Source: Treponema sp. (lineage in GTDB: Bacteria > Spirochaetota > Spirochaetia > Treponematales > Breznakiellaceae). Taken from it: 6,816 nt of DNA. The stretch spans positions 1 to 6,816 of the forward strand of contig JAISJS010000213.1 of assembly GCA_031261385.1 (NCBI GenBank). Direction: 5' to 3'. The translations under genes and the position numbers were made by a program. How positions within the stretch are numbered: the stretch's first letter is position 1; each line of letters opens with the position of its first letter. The notes beneath the pieces were generated by a model, which saw only the letters and a program-made list of their open reading frames with translations, was not told where the DNA came from and searched no databases. This document shows, piece by piece, positions 5,572 through 6,816 of the stretch.

Positions 5572-6816
5572 TCATCCTAAAGGAAAATTTTCGCGTGTCC
5601 AGGTCTCCACGAGGCTTACCACATGCTGATAAGAAGTGGAGCGCAATACGTTTTCCGCAAGGGCACAGCATTTTTCCATACTTACCCCGCGGATGATTTT
5701 TTTTACCTGGGGGATAGTTGAGGCAGTCATGCTGAATTCATCGAGCCCCAAACCGAGGAGCAGCGGCGTCACAAATGTATCCCCTGCAAGTTCTCCGCAC
5801 ATAGCCGCCTTGATTTTTTTTTGGTGGGCCGCGTCGATCGTCAGCTTTAAAAAACGCAATACCGCAGGATGACAGGGCTGGGCCAGATAATTCACCCGTT
5901 CATTTCCGCGGTCCACGGCAAGGCTATACTGAATAAGATCGTTGGTGCCGATGGAAAAGAAATCCGACCGTTCAGCAAGAATATCCGCAGTCATCGCCGC
6001 CGACGGGATCTCTATCATCGTTCCCACTTCAATATCTTTGGTAAAAGCATAACCCCGTTGACGGCACTCGGACTTTGCCTCTTCCAAAAGAACAAGGGCT
6101 TTCTCCAGTTCTTCAATACCGGAAATCATCGGAAACATGATCCGCACATTCCCTTCCACGCTGGCACGGAGTATTGCCCGGAGCTGGGTTTTAAAAAGTT
6201 CGGGATGAGACAGGGAAAACCGAATCGCCCGCCAGCCAAGGAGGGGATTTTTTTCGTCCATGGTTTGCAGCTCCGGCAAAAGCTTATCCCCGCCGACATC
6301 AACCGTCCTGATGGTAACCGGCAGCCCTTCAAGGGTTCTAAGCACATGGCTGTAAGAGCGGTACTGCTCCTCCTCACCGGCAAGTTTTCCCGGCGTAAGA
6401 AAAAGAAATTCTGAACGGTACAGACCTATTCCCTCGGCGCCGAAATCAAGCACCTGATCGGCCTCCTCAGAGATTTCAATATTTGCCTTGAGAATCACCC
6501 GGTGACCATCCAGAGTTTCCGCGGGAAGATCCCGCAGGCGCGAAAGCTCATCGGATTTTTTTCTGAATTCTTTTATGGCATTTTCAAGCTGAGTCAGGGC
6601 CTGCTTGTCCGCATTAACCACAACCTGCCCGGCAGAACCATTTACCACCAGCTTGTCGCCGTCGTTTATCTCCTTGGTGATAAGCGAAAGCCCCAGCACT
6701 GCCGGTATTCCAAAGGCCCGCGCCAGAATCGCCGTATGCGAAGTCCGGCTCCCCATGTCCATCACAAGCCCCTTCACTTTTGTCCTGTTCATCACGAGGA
6801 CATCGGAAGGCATAAG
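5572..6816 (-). CDS. ptsI: PTS phosphoenolpyruvate-protein phosphotransferase (enzyme I), N-terminal end missing
   Basis: Enzyme I takes phosphate from phosphoenolpyruvate and passes it through an active-site histidine to HPr, in the cytoplasm, as the first step of sugar phosphotransferase uptake. The 414 visible residues begin shortly before the phosphohistidine segment GSRTSHTAILAR (His at visible residue 27). They continue through the PEP-binding barrel with GLYRSEF (131-137), DVGGDKLLPEL (173-183), GTNDLIQY (290-297) and the catalytic Cys in AAMCGELAGD (340). The His-to-Cys distance of 313 residues equals that between His189 and Cys502 in the Escherichia coli enzyme. About 160 N-terminal residues, including the HPr-binding domain, are beyond the right edge. 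The first Gly of the usual GGRTSH is Gly and the second is Ser here. Its last codons contain the ribosome binding site of der. Confidence 0.96.
   Translation of the reverse strand, partial: LMPSDVLVMNRTKVKGLVMDMGSRTSHTAILARAFGIPAVLGLSLITKEINDGDKLVVNGSAGQVVVNADKQALTQLENAIKEFRKKSDELSRLRDLPAETLDGHRVILKANIEISEEADQVLDFGAEGIGLYRSEFLFLTPGKLAGEEEQYRSYSHVLRTLEGLPVTIRTVDVGGDKLLPELQTMDEKNPLLGWRAIRFSLSHPELFKTQLRAILRASVEGNVRIMFPMISGIEELEKALVLLEEAKSECRQRGYAFTKDIEVGTMIEIPSAAMTADILAERSDFFSIGTNDLIQYSLAVDRGNERVNYLAQPCHPAVLRFLKLTIDAAHQKKIKAAMCGELAGDTFVTPLLLGLGLDEFSMTASTIPQVKKIIRGVSMEKCCALAENVLRSTSYQHVVSLVETWTRENFPLG

Noticed and set aside
4796..5629. Long plus-strand open frame of 277 codons opposite der and the end of ptsI
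   Set aside because: It is the antisense shadow of der, whose GTPase motifs are intact. The translation is Ser/Arg-rich with no recognisable domain, and there is no ribosome binding site.
5812..5824. A9 run in the ptsI coding strand as a programmed slippage site
   Set aside because: It encodes ordinary Lys codons in a conserved frame, and both neighbouring frames lead nowhere recognisable. Poly-A runs also occur at other Lys-Lys positions in these genes.

Overview
The window reads as part of a spirochaete chromosome, most likely a Treponema with roughly balanced GC such as the termite-gut lineages. This rests on the style of the protein sequences and on the linkage of ptsI, der, a small MerR protein and an Rsm22-family gene. 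It is a recollection-based judgement, not a search result. All genes but one lie on the minus strand, so the window reads right to left in transcription order.

Right part (6816 to 2552): a tightly packed housekeeping-type operon. It starts with ptsI (PTS enzyme I, N-terminal part beyond the window), then der (double-GTPase ribosome assembly factor, 3-nt gap), a 119-residue MerR-type DNA-binding protein (3-nt gap, TTG start), and an Rsm22/METTL17-family protein (ATGA overlap) with the four-cysteine pattern of an Fe-S site. Two of the four genes belong to families acting on the ribosome, one controls sugar uptake and one is a regulator. The Rsm22 gene carries an in-frame 12-bp tandem repeat.

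Middle (2555 to 2283): an unlisted 46-residue, two-helix membrane peptide on the plus strand. Its stop codon shares the palindrome TTAA with the stop codon of the convergent Rsm22 gene. A divergent minus-strand promoter follows.

Left part (2282 to 1): AT-richer towards the left end, and accessory in character. A pair of overlapping genes of unknown function (79 and 182 residues) is followed by an 86-residue protein resembling only the C-terminal lid of an AAA+ ATPase. Next come a small DEDDh 3'-5' exonuclease and a YafY-type HTH-WYL regulator that runs off the left edge. Two near-identical 27-bp sequences with dyad symmetry (TTG-N4-ATCA-N5-TGAT-N4-CAA) sit in front of the 86-residue gene and in front of the WYL gene, each covering the putative -35 element. 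The simplest reading is that the WYL protein represses both itself and the lid-protein/exonuclease transcript. This small regulated module is the best candidate here for something undescribed. A role in nucleic-acid defence or repair is only an inference.

No rRNA, tRNA, CRISPR array, insertion sequence or convincing intrinsic terminator was seen. No gene-free stretch exceeds about 135 bases.
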